Part shown: in pieces, positions 42,850 through 53,850 of the stretch | Position numbering within the stretch: the first letter of the stretch is position 1 | How the letters are laid out: the number at the start of each line of letters is the position of its first letter | NCBI GenBank assembly: GCA_905221605.1 | Contig: CAJNDS010002080.1 | Coordinates: 1,331,596-1,395,595, forward strand | Direction of reading: 5' to 3' | Source: Symbiodinium natans | Taxonomy: Eukaryota; Sar; Dinophyceae; Suessiales; Symbiodiniaceae | Length of the DNA stretch: 64,000 bases | Position numbers and translations under genes: made by a program | The notes under the pieces: generated by a model | Told to the model about the DNA's origin: nothing | The model's database searches: none | What the model saw: the letters and a program-made list of their open reading frames with translations, nothing else

Positions 42850-45410
42850 GTCCAGGTGGAAAGGGCTTGACCGTTGCGGTTCTCAAGGCGCGGTTTGGCC
42901 GGAATGTCATGTGAAGTCTCGGGCGCGGCACGGTCGGAAGATGCATCCCAAAGCAGGAGAAGCTAAGAGAACGAGGCCATCGCACCGTGTTTTCTAAGCG
43001 GAAGCTGTGGCATGAGTTTGCTCTGGCCTAGGTCTGCCAACATCAGGTCTCAAGAAGGAACTGGTAGAGCGCCTGCAGCAGGCCACTTGCTCAGTCAAGT
43101 GGTTTGGCTTCTCCCCGGCATCGCACCACACGTTGATTTCTTATTCCGGCTTTGAATGTTGAAGAGTGAGGCCGAACAAAGCACCATTTCGGCCCCAAAG
43201 GCCACAAAGGTCACAAAGGCCACAAAGGCCACAAAGGCCACAAAGGCCACAGGTGAGCCTTCAACAGGCCTGGCCTCAGTCCGGTTTTGGACGTGTTCCC
43301 TCGTGTATCACTGATTGTATCACCAGCAGAAGCTAGCAGATCCGATGGCATCCTGCGCAGGCTATGCGAAGCTGACAGTGGCTCAGCTTAAGGCAAAGTG
43401 CTCGGATCTGGGTTTACCAAAGTCAGGGCGCAAAGCCGACCTGGTGGCAGCGCACTCGGCATGTCTCGGCCTCCTCGAAACCTCGAAACATCTCCGAGTC
43501 CCCATACAGCTAAACCCCCTGATTCCGAGGCTCGCTTGGAAGCCAAAGTTGCTACACAGGCACGGACACCCCGGGACACGGACACCTCAGAAATAATGTT
43601 GCCTCATATTGAAGTAGGGTATATATATTTCTTGTACCCCCAAAAGGACACCCCATATATACACTCACCAGGATTCAGAGGGAACCTTTTATACACTCAC
43701 CAAGAACAGTAATATAAACCCTACTTCATAGCAACAACCGCCATGAGGCCAGCCACAAACCCTCCAGCTCCGAGTTTTTGGTGGGAGACAAGGCAGGTGG
43801 ATTCCACAAGGGCCCCACACCCTATCATGTCTCTGTCGGTGCACAGCTGCAGTTGCTCTGTTGAGACATAACCTGCGTCATGTGAGTGGGAGGAAAGGCC
43901 AACAGCTCTCCTTCTGTGCATCGTCTGTGCTTCTGTGTTTCTGTGACTGTGTTCTGCACGGTGTCTTTCTCGATTTGGCACGCGGCGTCCTTCAAACCTT
44001 CTCGCCCTTTAGCAACCTCTCGCAGCTCTCCATCCAGATAACACCCGGCTCTTTTCGTGCAGTACCGCAACGAGGTCATGGCCTTGTACGAAGAAGAGGC
44101 AAAAGAGTATGAGGCCAGGAGGGGCAGTCCTGCAGGATTTCATCCTCCAGCTGCGCCACACCAACGGCAGCAGCCAATGTGTCACAAGTTATTCTTGCTT
44201 GACAGCAGATTGTCTTTTCAGGGTTCAGGGTTTAGGGCTTAGGGTCGTTTGGCTACTCTCAGAGTTTTGTGACTCATTGAATCATGGTGCTCTTGGGCAG
44301 GCCACCGTCCAGTGCCACAACGGCGACGAGTCTTACCTGATCACCTGGGCACAGGTCACGCCTTTGAAATATTAATATTCATTATTTGTGATCATAACAG
44401 TGTGAATATTCATAATACTAATTACAAGAGCAAAGATTAGTATAATAAACATATATATATATATGTATATATAATTGTGAGCACATGCTGAGCTCAGACA
44501 GGACGGGTACGAACACACTCAGAAGGGTAGTAGCATGAGGCAGGGGGCAAGTGTCCTGCACTCTGGTCTATCTGCTGTTTAGTAAAACCTGCTTTTTTTT
44601 TCTGAAGCCATCTTCGGCCAGCGCCAGGCTCCTCAAGCGCAGGGACAAGCCTTTTCGCTTCGCAGCAAAATGCTCAGATGAAAGGAGGGCGCCTTGTGCT
44701 GAGTGGACATCGTACAAACTCTGCAGGCAGGCGACAAAGTAGAAGGCCTATTCCACGAAGAGGACAGATGGTATGCCGCTGCTGGCTCAGCAAAGGCATT
44801 GAACTTGAAACGCTTGAATCATTTGGGTGATGTGCTATGATAGTGCCAACAGAGCAACAGCTTGAGGCTCGCATCAAGTGTGTCAACGATTCTGGCTCCT
44901 ATACCGTGATCTGGGACGAAGACGGCAGCGGACTTAGCTGCACAGCCCATCGAATGATTCAGCAAGACAATGTTGCCCGACACAGTGTTACCAGCTCGAA
45001 CGTTCCGAGGTGAGGAGTACGAGCTTGAGCCGCGCACTTTGTACAGGTTTGATGAGTTTGCTTCTGAAATCAGTGGCCTGGTGGCCTTCGCTTTCTCCGA
45101 GGGAGAAGGACATGAAGCCCTCCGTACCGCCAATACCACTCTCCGCCTTGAAGCGCGGGCCCAGCTTCCTACTCGTGGGATCATGCCTGGTAAAGTGCTG
45201 ATCCATCTAGGCCCCACCAGAATTTCACGGGCACAGCAGCAAGGACATGGCCCAGCATGAGCTAGTTGACGCTGAGCACAAGAACAGACACGTTGCCTGA
45301 AATGTTTCAGTTGGCCTTACACACATAAACCCTTGTGTGCCTCGTGGAGTCCATGACAGGACGTTTACTTTCGGAACGTTCGTTGACATTGGCGCTGAGC
45401 GAGATGGACA
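42850..45410 (+). CDS. SAP / Tudor-like / S1-like domain protein, first part (multi-exon)
   Basis: Probably a nucleic-acid-binding protein. Exons: ~42850-42897 (GKGLTVAVLKARF) joined through a GC-AG intron to 43032-~43085 (LPTSGLKKELVERLQQ), a slightly short SAP motif; ~43163-43251, ending in a Lys-Ala-Thr repeat; ~43352-43455, a full SAP motif (KLTVAQLKAKCSDLGLPKSG then RKADLV); ~43520-43594; ~44060-44127 (VMALYEEEAKEYEARR); ~44300-44355 (ATVQCHNGDESYLITW); ~44708-44786 (LQAGDKVEGLFHEEDRWYA) and ~44838-44965 (ARIKCVNDSGSYTVIWDEDG), which together form a Tudor/agenet-like pair of strands; and ~45326-45410 (FTFGTFVDIGAERDG), which matches the core of an S1 RNA-binding domain. SAP binds DNA or RNA, Tudor binds methylated peptides. 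Joining these into one gene is inference from order, strand and phase. The start codon was not found. Confidence 0.6.
43190..43250. repeat. Coding 9-bp tandem repeat (AAGGCCACA)
   Basis: About six to seven copies. In the frame set by the flanking sequence it encodes (Lys-Ala-Thr)n, a basic linker between the two SAP motifs. Confidence 0.8.
43598..43735. mobile_element. MITE-like inverted-repeat element (about 138 bp)
   Basis: The left end GTTGC..TAT.GAAGTAGGGT and the right end ACCCTACTTCATAGCAAC (43718-43735) are near reverse complements. The inside contains two TATACACTCACCA-type repeats. No ORF. It lies in an intron of the SAP gene. A shorter relative lies at 40399-40462. Confidence 0.75.
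44218..44246 (+). repeat. Degenerate telomere-like TTTAGGG block
   Basis: GGTTCAGGGTTTAGGGCTTAGGG: one exact and two variant heptamers, in a SAP-gene intron. Confidence 0.7.
44445..44475. repeat. Short AT microsatellite
   Basis: ATATAT/GTATAT run in an inferred SAP-gene intron. Confidence 0.85.
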
Positions 45411-45452
45411 GAGACTCAGCATGGCTTAGCATTGCTCAGGTCCAGGAGTCTG

Positions 45453-45454
<2 letters not shown>

Positions 45455-45486
<32 letters not shown>

Positions 45487-45487
45487 A
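45455..45487. repeat. CT then AT dinucleotide run at the left edge of the G-rich array
   Basis: TCTCTCTC followed by ATATATAT; a similar AT run (51196-51228) borders the right edge. Confidence 0.85.
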
Positions 45488-45494
45488 ATGGCTA

Positions 45495-48400
45495 CCGCCA
45501 GTGCCGCCGACCCCCTCCAAGGGGGGCCAAGGCACTGTGGCCAATGGGGCCAGGAGCCATGGGTCCAGTGGGGGGGCGGGGTGCGTGGGGGGTGGGGGTG
45601 GGGGTTGGAAGTGTGGAAAGGGTGGGGTGTGTGGGGGTGGGGGTTGGGGGTGGGGGTGGAGCCATGGGGCCAGGAGCAAGGGGCCCATGACAAGCATGGG
45701 CGGCGGGGCAGGGGGCGTGCGGGGTGGGTGGGGGTTGGGGGTGGGGGTAGCAGGGGCCAGAAAAAGGACCAGCATTGGCAGCCATGCAGCTCAAGGGAGG
45801 AAGAATGGGACCAGGAGCCATGGGGCGGGGGGCGGGTGCGTGGGTGGTGGGGGTAGGGGCGGAGAAGCCACCTGCTTGGGCCATCACCAATGAGGAGCCA
45901 TGGGGTTAGGAGCCATGAGGGGCATGGGCGGCGGGGCAGGGTGCGTGAGGGGTAAGGGGTAGGGAGCTGGGTCCATGAGGGGTAGGTCAAGGGGATGGAG
46001 AGTGGGAGCATGGGCCAGAGGGGAGTAGGCGGAGCTGGAAGGGCGGAGGGGAGCGGGCGGAGCGGGCGGAGGGTTTGGGCATGTACTGCCCTTTAAAGTC
46101 AGCTGAGAAGCCAGGAGCCATGGGTCCAGTGGGGGGCGGGGTGCGTGGGGGGTGGGGGTGGGTGTGGGGGCTGGGGGTTGGGGGTGGCAGGGTGCGTACG
46201 GTATGGGGGTTGGGGGTTGGGGTGGAGCAGGGGCCATATATAGGACCAGCATTGGCAGCCATGCAGGTCGAGGGATGAAGAATGGGACCAGGAGCCAATG
46301 CGGTGCTCAAAAGATGAAGAAGGGGACCAGGAGCCATGGGTCCATAAGAAGCATGGCGGGGTGCGTGGGGGGCTTGGGCAAGGGTAGGAGTATGCGGAGC
46401 GGGAAGGGCGGATGGGCGGGGGGCGGGGTGCGTGGGTGGTGGGGGTAGGGGCGGAGAAGCCACCTGCTTGGGCTGGGGAGGCAGGGGGCCAGGAGCCATG
46501 GGTCCATGAGGGGCATAGGCGGCGGGGCAGGGTGCGTGAGGGGTAAGGGGTAGGGAGCTGGGTCCATGTGGGGTAGGTCAAGGGGATGGAGAGTGGGAGC
46601 ATGAGCCAGAGTGGAGTAGGCGGAGCTGGAAGGGCGGAGGGCGGAGCGGGCGGAGCGGGCGGAGGGCCCGGGCATGCACTGGGGCCCTTAAAGTCAGCTG
46701 AGAAGCCACATCCATGGGCCGTGGACCATGAGCCAATGGGGCCAGGAGCCATGGGTCCGGTGGGGGGCGGGGTGCGTGGCGGTGGGGGTGGGGGTTGGAA
46801 GTGTGGCAGGGTGCGTGCGGGGTGGGGGTGGAGGTTGGGGGTGGGGGGTGGAGCAGGGGCCATTTTTCGGACCAGCATTGGCAGCCATGCAGGTCGAGGG
46901 ATGAAGAATGGGACCAGGCGCCATGGGTCCATGAGAAGCATGGCGGGGTGCGTGGGGGGCTTGGGCAAGGGGGGGAGTATGCCAGGACCAGCAGCCCGCA
47001 TGGCGGGGTGTGTGGGGGGCTTGGGCAAGGGGAGAGCGGGAAGGGCGGATGGGCGGGGGGCGGGGTGCGTGGGTGGTGAGCAAGCGGGCCAAGCGGGCAA
47101 GGTCGAGGGGATGGAGAGTGGGAGCATGGGCCAAGGGGGGAGTAGGCGGAGCTGGAAGGGCGGAGGGCGGAGCGGGCAGTGGGCGGAGGGGGCGGGCATG
47201 CAATGGGGATTCTTAGAGTCAGCTAAGAAGCCACATCCATGCACCGTGGACCATGAGCCAATGGGGCCAGGAGCCATGGGTCCAGTGGGGGGCGGGGTGC
47301 GGGGGTTGGGGGTGGGGGGGTGGGGGTGGGGGTTGGGGGTGGGGGTGGAGCCATGGGGCCAAGAGCCATGGGCGGTGGGGCAGGGTGCGTGCGGGGTGGG
47401 GGGGGTTGGGGGTGAGGGCCATTTTTCGGACCAGCATTGGCAGCCATGCAGGTCGATGAAGAATGGGACCAGGAGTCATGGGTCCATGAGAAGCATGGCG
47501 GGGTGCGTGGGGGGCTTGGGCAAGGAGGGAGTATGCGGAGCGGGAAGGGTAGAGGTGTTGGGGGTAGGGGCGGAGAAGCCACCTGCTTGGGCCGTGGACC
47601 ATAATGGGCCCAAGCAGGTGGCTTCTCCGCCCCTACCCCCACCACCTCTACCCTTCCCGCTCCGCATACTCCCTCCCTTGCCCAAGCCCCCCACGCCCCC
47701 CACCACTCATGGACCCATGGCTTGGTCATGGTCCCATTCTTTATCCCTCGACCTGCATGGCTGCCCATGCTGGTCCTAGCAGACTCCCCCCTTGCCCAAG
47801 CCCCCCACGCACCCCGCCCTTCTCATGGAACCATGGCTCCTGGTCCCATTCTTCATCCCTCGCTGCTCCACTCCCACCCACCCCCACGCCCGTGCTTGTC
47901 ATGGGCCCCTTGCTCTTGGCGTCATGGCTCCACCAACCCCCACCCCCACCCCCCACGCACCCCGACCCCCACTGAACCCATGACTCCAACCCCCACCCCC
48001 ACCCCCACACACCCCCCCACGCACCCCGCCCCCTGCTGGACCCATGGCTCCTGGCCCCAAGGCATCCCCCTCAATGGACCCATGGCTCCTGGCCCCATGG
48101 CTCCCCTCCCTACCCCCACCACCCACGCACCCGCTCCCCGCCCATCCGCCCTTCCCGCTCCGCATACTTTCCCCTTGCCCAAGCCCCCCACGCACCCCGC
48201 CATGCTTTTCATGGACCCATGGCTCCTGGTCCCATTCTTCATCCCTTGAGCTGCTCCACTCCCACCCGCAACCCCCACCCCCACCCCGCACGCACCCTGC
48301 CCCGCCGCCCGTGCTTGTCATGGGCCCCTTGCTCCTGGCGTCATGGCTCCACCCCCACCCCCAACCCCCACCCCCACACACCCCACCCTTTCCACACTTC

Positions 48401-51045
48401 CAACCCCCACCCCCACCCCCCACGCACCCCGCCCCCCCACTGGACCCATGGCTCCTCATTCACTCCTGGTTCCATTCTTCACCTCGACCTGCATGGCTGC
48501 CAACGCTGGTCCTATATATGGCCCTGCTCCACCCCAACCCCCAACCCCCACCCCCCTGCCACCCCCAACCCCCAACCCCCACCCCCACCCACCCACACTT
48601 CCAACCCCCACCCCCACCCCCCACGCACCCCGCCCCCCACTGAACCCATGGCTCCTGGCCGCATTGGCTCATGGTCCACGGCCCATGGATGTGGCTTCTC
48701 AGCTGACACTAAAGGGCCCCAGTGCATGCCCGGGCCTCCGCCCTTCCAGCTCCGCCTACTCCCCTCTGGCCCATCCTCCCACTCTCCATCCCCTAGGTCT
48801 CATGGACCCAGCTCCCTACCCCTTACCCCTCACGCACCCATGCCTCTCATGGACCCATGGCTCCTGAGTGCATGGCTCCCCATTCATTTGGTCCACGGCC
48901 CAAGCAGGTGGCTTCTCCGCCCCTACCCCCACCACCTCTACCCTTCCCGCTCCGCATACTCCCTCCCTTGCCCAAGCCCCCCACGCACCCCGCCATGCTT
49001 CTCATGGACCCATGGCTTGGCTCCTGGTCCCATTCTTTATTGCTCGACCTGCATGGCTGCCCATGCTGGTCCTAGCATACTCCCCCCTTGCCCAAGCCCC
49101 CCACGCACCCCGCCATGCTTCTCATGGACCCATGGCTCCTGGTCCCATTCTTCATCCCTCGCTGCTCCACTCCGACCCCCACGCCCGTGCTTGTCATGGG
49201 CCCCTTGCTCTTGGCGTCATGGCTCCACCCACCCCACCCTTTCCACACTTCCAACCCCACGCACCCCGACCCCCACTGGACCCATGGCTCCAACCCCCAC
49301 CCCCACCCCCACGCACCCCCACCCCCCCACGCACCCCGCGGACCCATGACTCCTGCTTTCAAGGCCCAGCTCCCTACCCCTCACCCCTCACGCCCTGCCC
49401 CACCGCCCATGCCCCTCATGGACCCATGGCTCCTGGCCCCATGGCTCCTACCCCCACCACCCACGCACCCGCTCCCCGCCCATCCGGCCTTCCCGCTCCG
49501 CACATTTCTTCTTGCCCAAGCCCCCCCACGCACCCCGCCATGCTTTTCATGGACCCATGGCTCCTGGTCGCATTCTTCATCCCTTGAGCTGTCCCACCCG
49601 CAACCCCCACCACCCCGCACGTGCTTGTCATGGGCCCTTTGCTCCTGGCGTCATGGCTCCACCCCCGCCCCCAACCCCCACCCCCACACACCCCACCCTT
49701 CCAACCCCCACCCCCACCCCCCACGCACCCCGCCCCCCCACTGGACCCATGGCTCCTGGCCCCATTGGTGTTGGTCACATTCTTCATCCCTCGACCTGCA
49801 TGGCTGCCAACGCTGGTCCTATATATGGCCCCTGCTCCACCCCAACCCCCAACCCCCACCCCCATACCGTACGCATCCTGCCACCCCCAACCCCCAACCC
49901 CCACCCCCACCCACCCACACTTCCAACCCCTACCCCCACCCCCCACGCACCCCGCCCCCCACTGAACCCATGGCTCCTGGCCGCATTGGCTCATGCTCCA
50001 CGGCCCATGGATGTGGCGACTCAGCTGACTAAAAGGGCCCCAGTGCATGCCGGGCCCTCCGCCCGCTCCGCCCGCTCCGCTCCGTCCTTGCGTCCTTCCA
50101 GCTCCGCCTACTCCCCTCTGGCCCATGCTCCCACTCTCCATCCCCTTGACCTACCCCTCATAGACCCAGCTCCCTACCCCTTACCCCTCACGCGGAGCGG
50201 GCGGAGGGCCCGGGCATGCACTGGGGCCCGTCAGCTGAGAAGCCACATCCATGGGCCGTGGACCATGAGCCAATGCGGCCAGGAGCCATGGGTTCAGTGG
50301 GGGGCGGGGTGCGTGGGGGGTGGGGGTAGGGGTTGGAAGTGTGGGTGGGTGGGGGTGGGGGTTGGGGGTTGGGGGTGGCAGGATGCGTACGGTATGGGGG
50401 TGGGGGTTGGGGGTTGGGGTGGAGCAGGGGCCATATATAGGACCAGCGTTGGCAGCCATGCAGGTCGAGGGATGAAGAATGTGACCAACACCAATGGGGC
50501 CAGGAGCCATGGGTCCAGTGGGGGGGCGGGGTGCGTGGGTGGTGGGGGTGGGGGTTAGAAGTGTGGAAAGGGTGGGGTGTTGGGGGTGGGGGTTGGGGGT
50601 GGGGGTGGAGCCATGACGCCAGGAGCAAGGGGCCCATGACAAGCACGGGCGGCGGGGCAGGGTGGGGGTGGGGGTTGCGGGTGGGGGTGGAGCAGCTCAA
50701 GGGATGAAGAATAGGACCAGGAGCCATGGGTCCATGAAAAGCATGGCGGGATGCGTGGGGGGCTTGGGCAAGGGGAATGTATGCGGAGCGGGAAGGGCGG
50801 ATGGGCGGGGAGCGGGTGCGTGGGTGGTGGGGGTAGGGGCGGAGGGGAGCCATGGGGCCAGGAGCCATGGGTCCATGAGGGGCATGGGCAGGGTGCGTGA
50901 GGGGTAAGGGGTAGGGAGCTGGGTCCATGAGGGGTAGGTCAAGGGGATGGAGAGTGGGAGCATGGGCCAAAGGGGAGTAGGCGGAGCTGGAAGGGGGCGT
51001 GCTGAGGCCATGGGTGGCACGGGTGGAGCGACGGGGGTTTGGGCA
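45495..51045. repeat. Large G-rich minisatellite array with two orientation switches
   Basis: About 5.5 kb of related blocks. Recurring words are CCATGGGTCCATGAG, GGGGTGCGTGGGGGGCTTGG, GCCATGCAGGTCGAGG, GGGAGTATGCGGAGCGGGAA and GTGGGGGTTGGGGGTGG. The + strand is G-rich to about 47597, C-rich from about 47598 to 50187, then G-rich again to about 51045. The first switch is a near-perfect palindrome around GTGGACCATAAT (47594-47605). Very few stops occur in several frames, so long Gly/Trp/Val and Pro/His/Ala ORFs appear on both strands; they are artefacts of composition. By exon order the array seems to lie in an intron of the SAP/Tudor/S1 gene. Many runs of four or more G could form quadruplexes. 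Confidence 0.9.
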
Positions 51046-51195
51046 TGCACGGGAACGAACTCAGGGAATGGAGTACCGGCGAGGGTTTGGGCGTGCTGAG
51101 GCCATGGGAACTCAGGGAATGGAGCGCACTATGGGTCTTCACTGACGCCGCCCCCGCTCCAGCTGGGGTCGGCGGATATGTGTCTATGTCGGTGT

Positions 51196-51228
51196 CTATG
51201 TATATATATACATATATATATAGAGATA
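51196..51228. repeat. AT microsatellite at the right edge of the G-rich array
   Basis: TATATATACATATATATA run, matching the AT tract at the left edge. Confidence 0.85.
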
Positions 51229-51234
51229 CACACG

Positions 51235-52740
51235 TGTTTGACAGCAGAATTTGTCCAGGTTTGCTGAAGCCTTGGTTCACTTTCGAGGGCAAAGAGCCTA
51301 CCTTCAAGAAGGGTGACAAGGTCAAGGCCTGCTGGGCAGATTGACAGCACTGTCACTTGCAAACGCTGCACAGTGACTCTTATCTACACAGAATCTTGCA
51401 GTTCGAGTGCAGTCGCTCAGATCCACGAATATAGATATCATGTGACTTAGAAGGGGGCTGCGCCCATGGGCAGGCAGCGGGTAGCCACGGCGCTGCAAAA
51501 ACGCCACGCGCATGTACAGCACACAGCCTTCTGAAGCCGACCGGGTTTGGCCGGGCCGCTGATGCTCACGATGTGCGCCCCGGTGCCGGGCGCTCCCAAC
51601 CCTTTCCAAGACATGGGCACGACACCACAAGGACCCCATAGGGAGCTGTGCGCCATGGGTGCTCACATGATGCTCCCCCAAATCCCCGCCGGGACCCCAG
51701 AAAAACACCGCACCCGAGGACCGATGACGGCTGTGAAGAAAAGCGCATGTTTTGCATGCCCCTCCATGCACGCCCGCGCGCGGCCCCGTGGAGAAACGGG
51801 GGTGTCGCGAAGCCAGGTCAGCGGCACTACCGCCCGGTTCTTTTGCTAGCGCGAAGCGCTTGCGCCCTGCCAGGGGTTAATTAAGCCACTGCATCCAGGG
51901 GCCGCTGGCGCTGCCCGATTTGATCGCAGAGCTGCGCTGGAGCCCTTTAGTAAGTGGGCTAGGGGTTGGCGGGGGTGGGTGTCGTGCTGTGGAGCCATGT
52001 AGAGCGCCCTTGAACAAATCTTGAAGGGGAGCTGGAAACCCGAGGGGGAGGGGAGAGCGGTGGGGGCGGCCGGGGTAGCGATGCGGGAGATTTTGGAGGT
52101 GGGTTTGGGGGTTGGCAGCGGTAGAGGTCAAGGGGGCTGGTAGGGGTTTGGAGCCCTTGAGAAATTCTTTGACACAGGTGACGAGAGCAGTGGCCAGGGG
52201 GGGGGTTTGTAAGAGTGTGATTAGCGGGGCATGTTCGCACGCGGAAATGACGAAGGCTTCACCGGCGCCAACTTTGGGGTGTCGGCGGAGTTGTATGTAC
52301 ATGAGTTTTGTATGTGTATATGGTCAGATGTATGCATAAAAAGAAGTGACTAGATACTGATATTGCTGAGGCATTCTATGACGAGGACGAGGAGTACTAC
52401 GACGCAATCGTCCAGAAGGCACGGCCTTCAATCCTCGTACAGATGTTTCTCAGTCCCTTTTGACACATGTGCAGAGTCAACCGGCAGCACTTGGGGGTAT
52501 GTAACACTGAAGACAAGGACAATGGTGATGGTACCTACGACATAATTTGGGAGGAGGACGACGAGGAATACACGTGCGGTTCTGAGGTGACCCAGAATTT
52601 TCCTGAGGTGTCAGTTGCTGTGGGTGACCTGAGGGCGGACAAGTCGAAGATGGAGCTTCTGCGCCTTGCGGGACTTGAGGAGGGAATGAAGGCAGCTCGG
52701 CACTGCTGTCTTGTACTTCTGCTATCTTCTGCTCAGGGTT
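51235..52740 (+). CDS. SAP / Tudor-like / S1-like protein, second part
   Basis: Exons after the G-rich array: ~51240-51345 (RICPGLLKPWFTFEGK then FKKGDKVKACW), which could complete the S1-like fold begun at 45326-45410 or start another Tudor strand; ~52360-52420 (EAFYDEDEEYYDAIVQK), the first half of a Tudor/agenet-like module; and ~52495-52700 (NGDGTYDIIWEEDDEEYTCG), its second half, followed by VAVGDLRADKSKMELLRLAG. The order 'acidic FYDED..YYDA' then 'GDGTYDIIWEED' repeats the pattern at 44708-44965. The frame closes at TGA 52740-52742 unless spliced. 51346-52355 shows no clear exon. Membership in the same gene as 42850-45410 is inferred. Confidence 0.5.
51346..52355. other. Non-repetitive stretch without a clear exon
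   Basis: Overlapping open frames on both strands are explained by high GC content. No conserved motif is seen. Probably an intron. Confidence 0.35.
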
Positions 52741-52809
52741 GAGACCCGGAGAGCTATGGAGAGGTGAGCTGCAGAGTCCGCAGAGCTTTTTTCAATCTAA
52801 GTTTATCTT

Positions 52810-53850
52810 ATGTCGGTGCATCCGGGAAGATGGCAATGGCAACCAAGTTCAGAGAGCCGCTGGGAGTGGATGCCTCCCGAGACGAGCTCGCAGCTGTCTG
52901 CTTTCCAGAGTGAGGGCCTCCTCACCGTTCAGTGGCAGCCATTTGGCGATGTTGAAGTGGACGTGGGTGCCGGTGTTGCTCACCTGCAGGGTCAGCAGCT
53001 TGGCAAAGTCCGGCAGGTGCCAAACTGGTGGGGAGCGGATGCTAATCTGGCAGCTGGCGTACTGGCGGCGTGCCAAGTCCAGGACAGAGGAGAAGTCGAG
53101 TTTCTGCTGGGCGTTGAAAGCAGGCCTTGGTGGCCGACCCGGCAAGTGGGCCCCCTTTGGGGTTTCGTGGAGCCAGACGACCGGGGTCTGACATCTGCTA
53201 TGGCACGAGAGGCTTTTGAGGAGAGCCTTGGGGTTCTTGGAAGCCAAGATCAGCTCCAAGCCTGTTTGGACTCCGAAGCCTCAGCTCCGGTTTCTTTCTG
53301 GCCCTGGCAATCGCAGGGTCGTCGTAGTCCACAGCCGGCTGTTCTTCGCATGGTCAACTTGGGCAGCTTGTCTCACGGGCAGCAAGATGCAGTCCGCGAA
53401 AGCTTCAGAAAGCGGCGCCACCGAGCTTTGGCTGCTGCTTCCTTGGCTGTCTTGGCTACGGCTACAGGGCCTACAGGGTCAGCACAGCCCTCGCAACCCC
53501 CAGCATCGCACTTGGAAGTGGAGGAGCTCATTTGGGTAAACTCGCAGTTCCTGCTGCAAAAGGTGGAGGCACAGCGGCATCTCAAGGGCTCGGATGTTGA
53601 CAAACTCGAAAGCAAATCATGTGTAACCATCTGTCTCAACAAAGGTTTTCGCAAACTCGAAAGCAAAATCATGTGTAACCATCTGTCTCAACAAAGGTTT
53701 TCGCGATCTTTGATCCCCCCTCAAAATGCGCCGTACTTCTGGCCAGCAGGCTGTGAAAAGGGCTCTCATAAAGTTCACGAATTCGAGCACATTGTGAGCA
53801 CATGTCCGGCGCGTGGTGTAACGGGTTGTATCGGCACACCAGAGCCGTAG
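52810..53850 (+). CDS. Nudix-hydrolase-like protein
   Basis: Nudix enzymes cleave nucleoside diphosphates linked to another moiety. The 346-codon frame contains NLAAGVLAACQ and VEFLLGVESRPWW (about 79-107), which match the start of a Nudix fold, and GFVEPDDRGLTSAMAREAFE then ESLGVL (118-143), which match the Nudix box: Arg133, Glu134, Glu137 and Glu138 are in place. One extra residue stands before the final Gly, as in a minority of family members. VEELIWV (about 235) fits the last strand. The first 30 residues (Trp/Ser-rich) may not be coding. An alternative upstream segment in another frame (52830-52910, KFREPLGVDASRDELAAVC) could be the true first exon. The last 60 codons cross a tandem duplication and are probably not coding. 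Confidence 0.55.
   Translation: MSVHPGRWQWQPSSESRWEWMPPETSSQLSAFQSEGLLTVQWQPFGDVEVDVGAGVAHLQGQQLGKVRQVPNWWGADANLAAGVLAACQVQDRGEVEFLLGVESRPWWPTRQVGPLWGFVEPDDRGLTSAMAREAFEESLGVLGSQDQLQACLDSEASAPVSFWPWQSQGRRSPQPAVLRMVNLGSLSHGQQDAVRESFRKRRHRALAAASLAVLATATGPTGSAQPSQPPASHLEVEELIWVNSQFLLQKVEAQRHLKGSDVDKLESKSCVTICLNKGFRKLESKIMCNHLSQQRFSRSLIPPQNAPYFWPAGCEKGSHKVHEFEHIVSTCPARGVTGCIGTPEP
53601..53703. repeat. Tandem duplication of a 51-52 base unit
   Basis: Copy 1 is 53601-53651 and copy 2 is 53652-53703. Both start CAAACTCGAAAGCAAA and end AACAAAGGTTTTCG. Copy 2 has one extra A, which shifts the frame of the overlying ORF. Confidence 0.95.

Noticed and set aside
45501..50558. Many long ORFs (up to about 400 codons) on both strands in the G-rich region
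   Set aside because: They are Gly/Trp/Val or Pro/His/Ala low-complexity translations of a minisatellite, present in several frames at once, with no domain.
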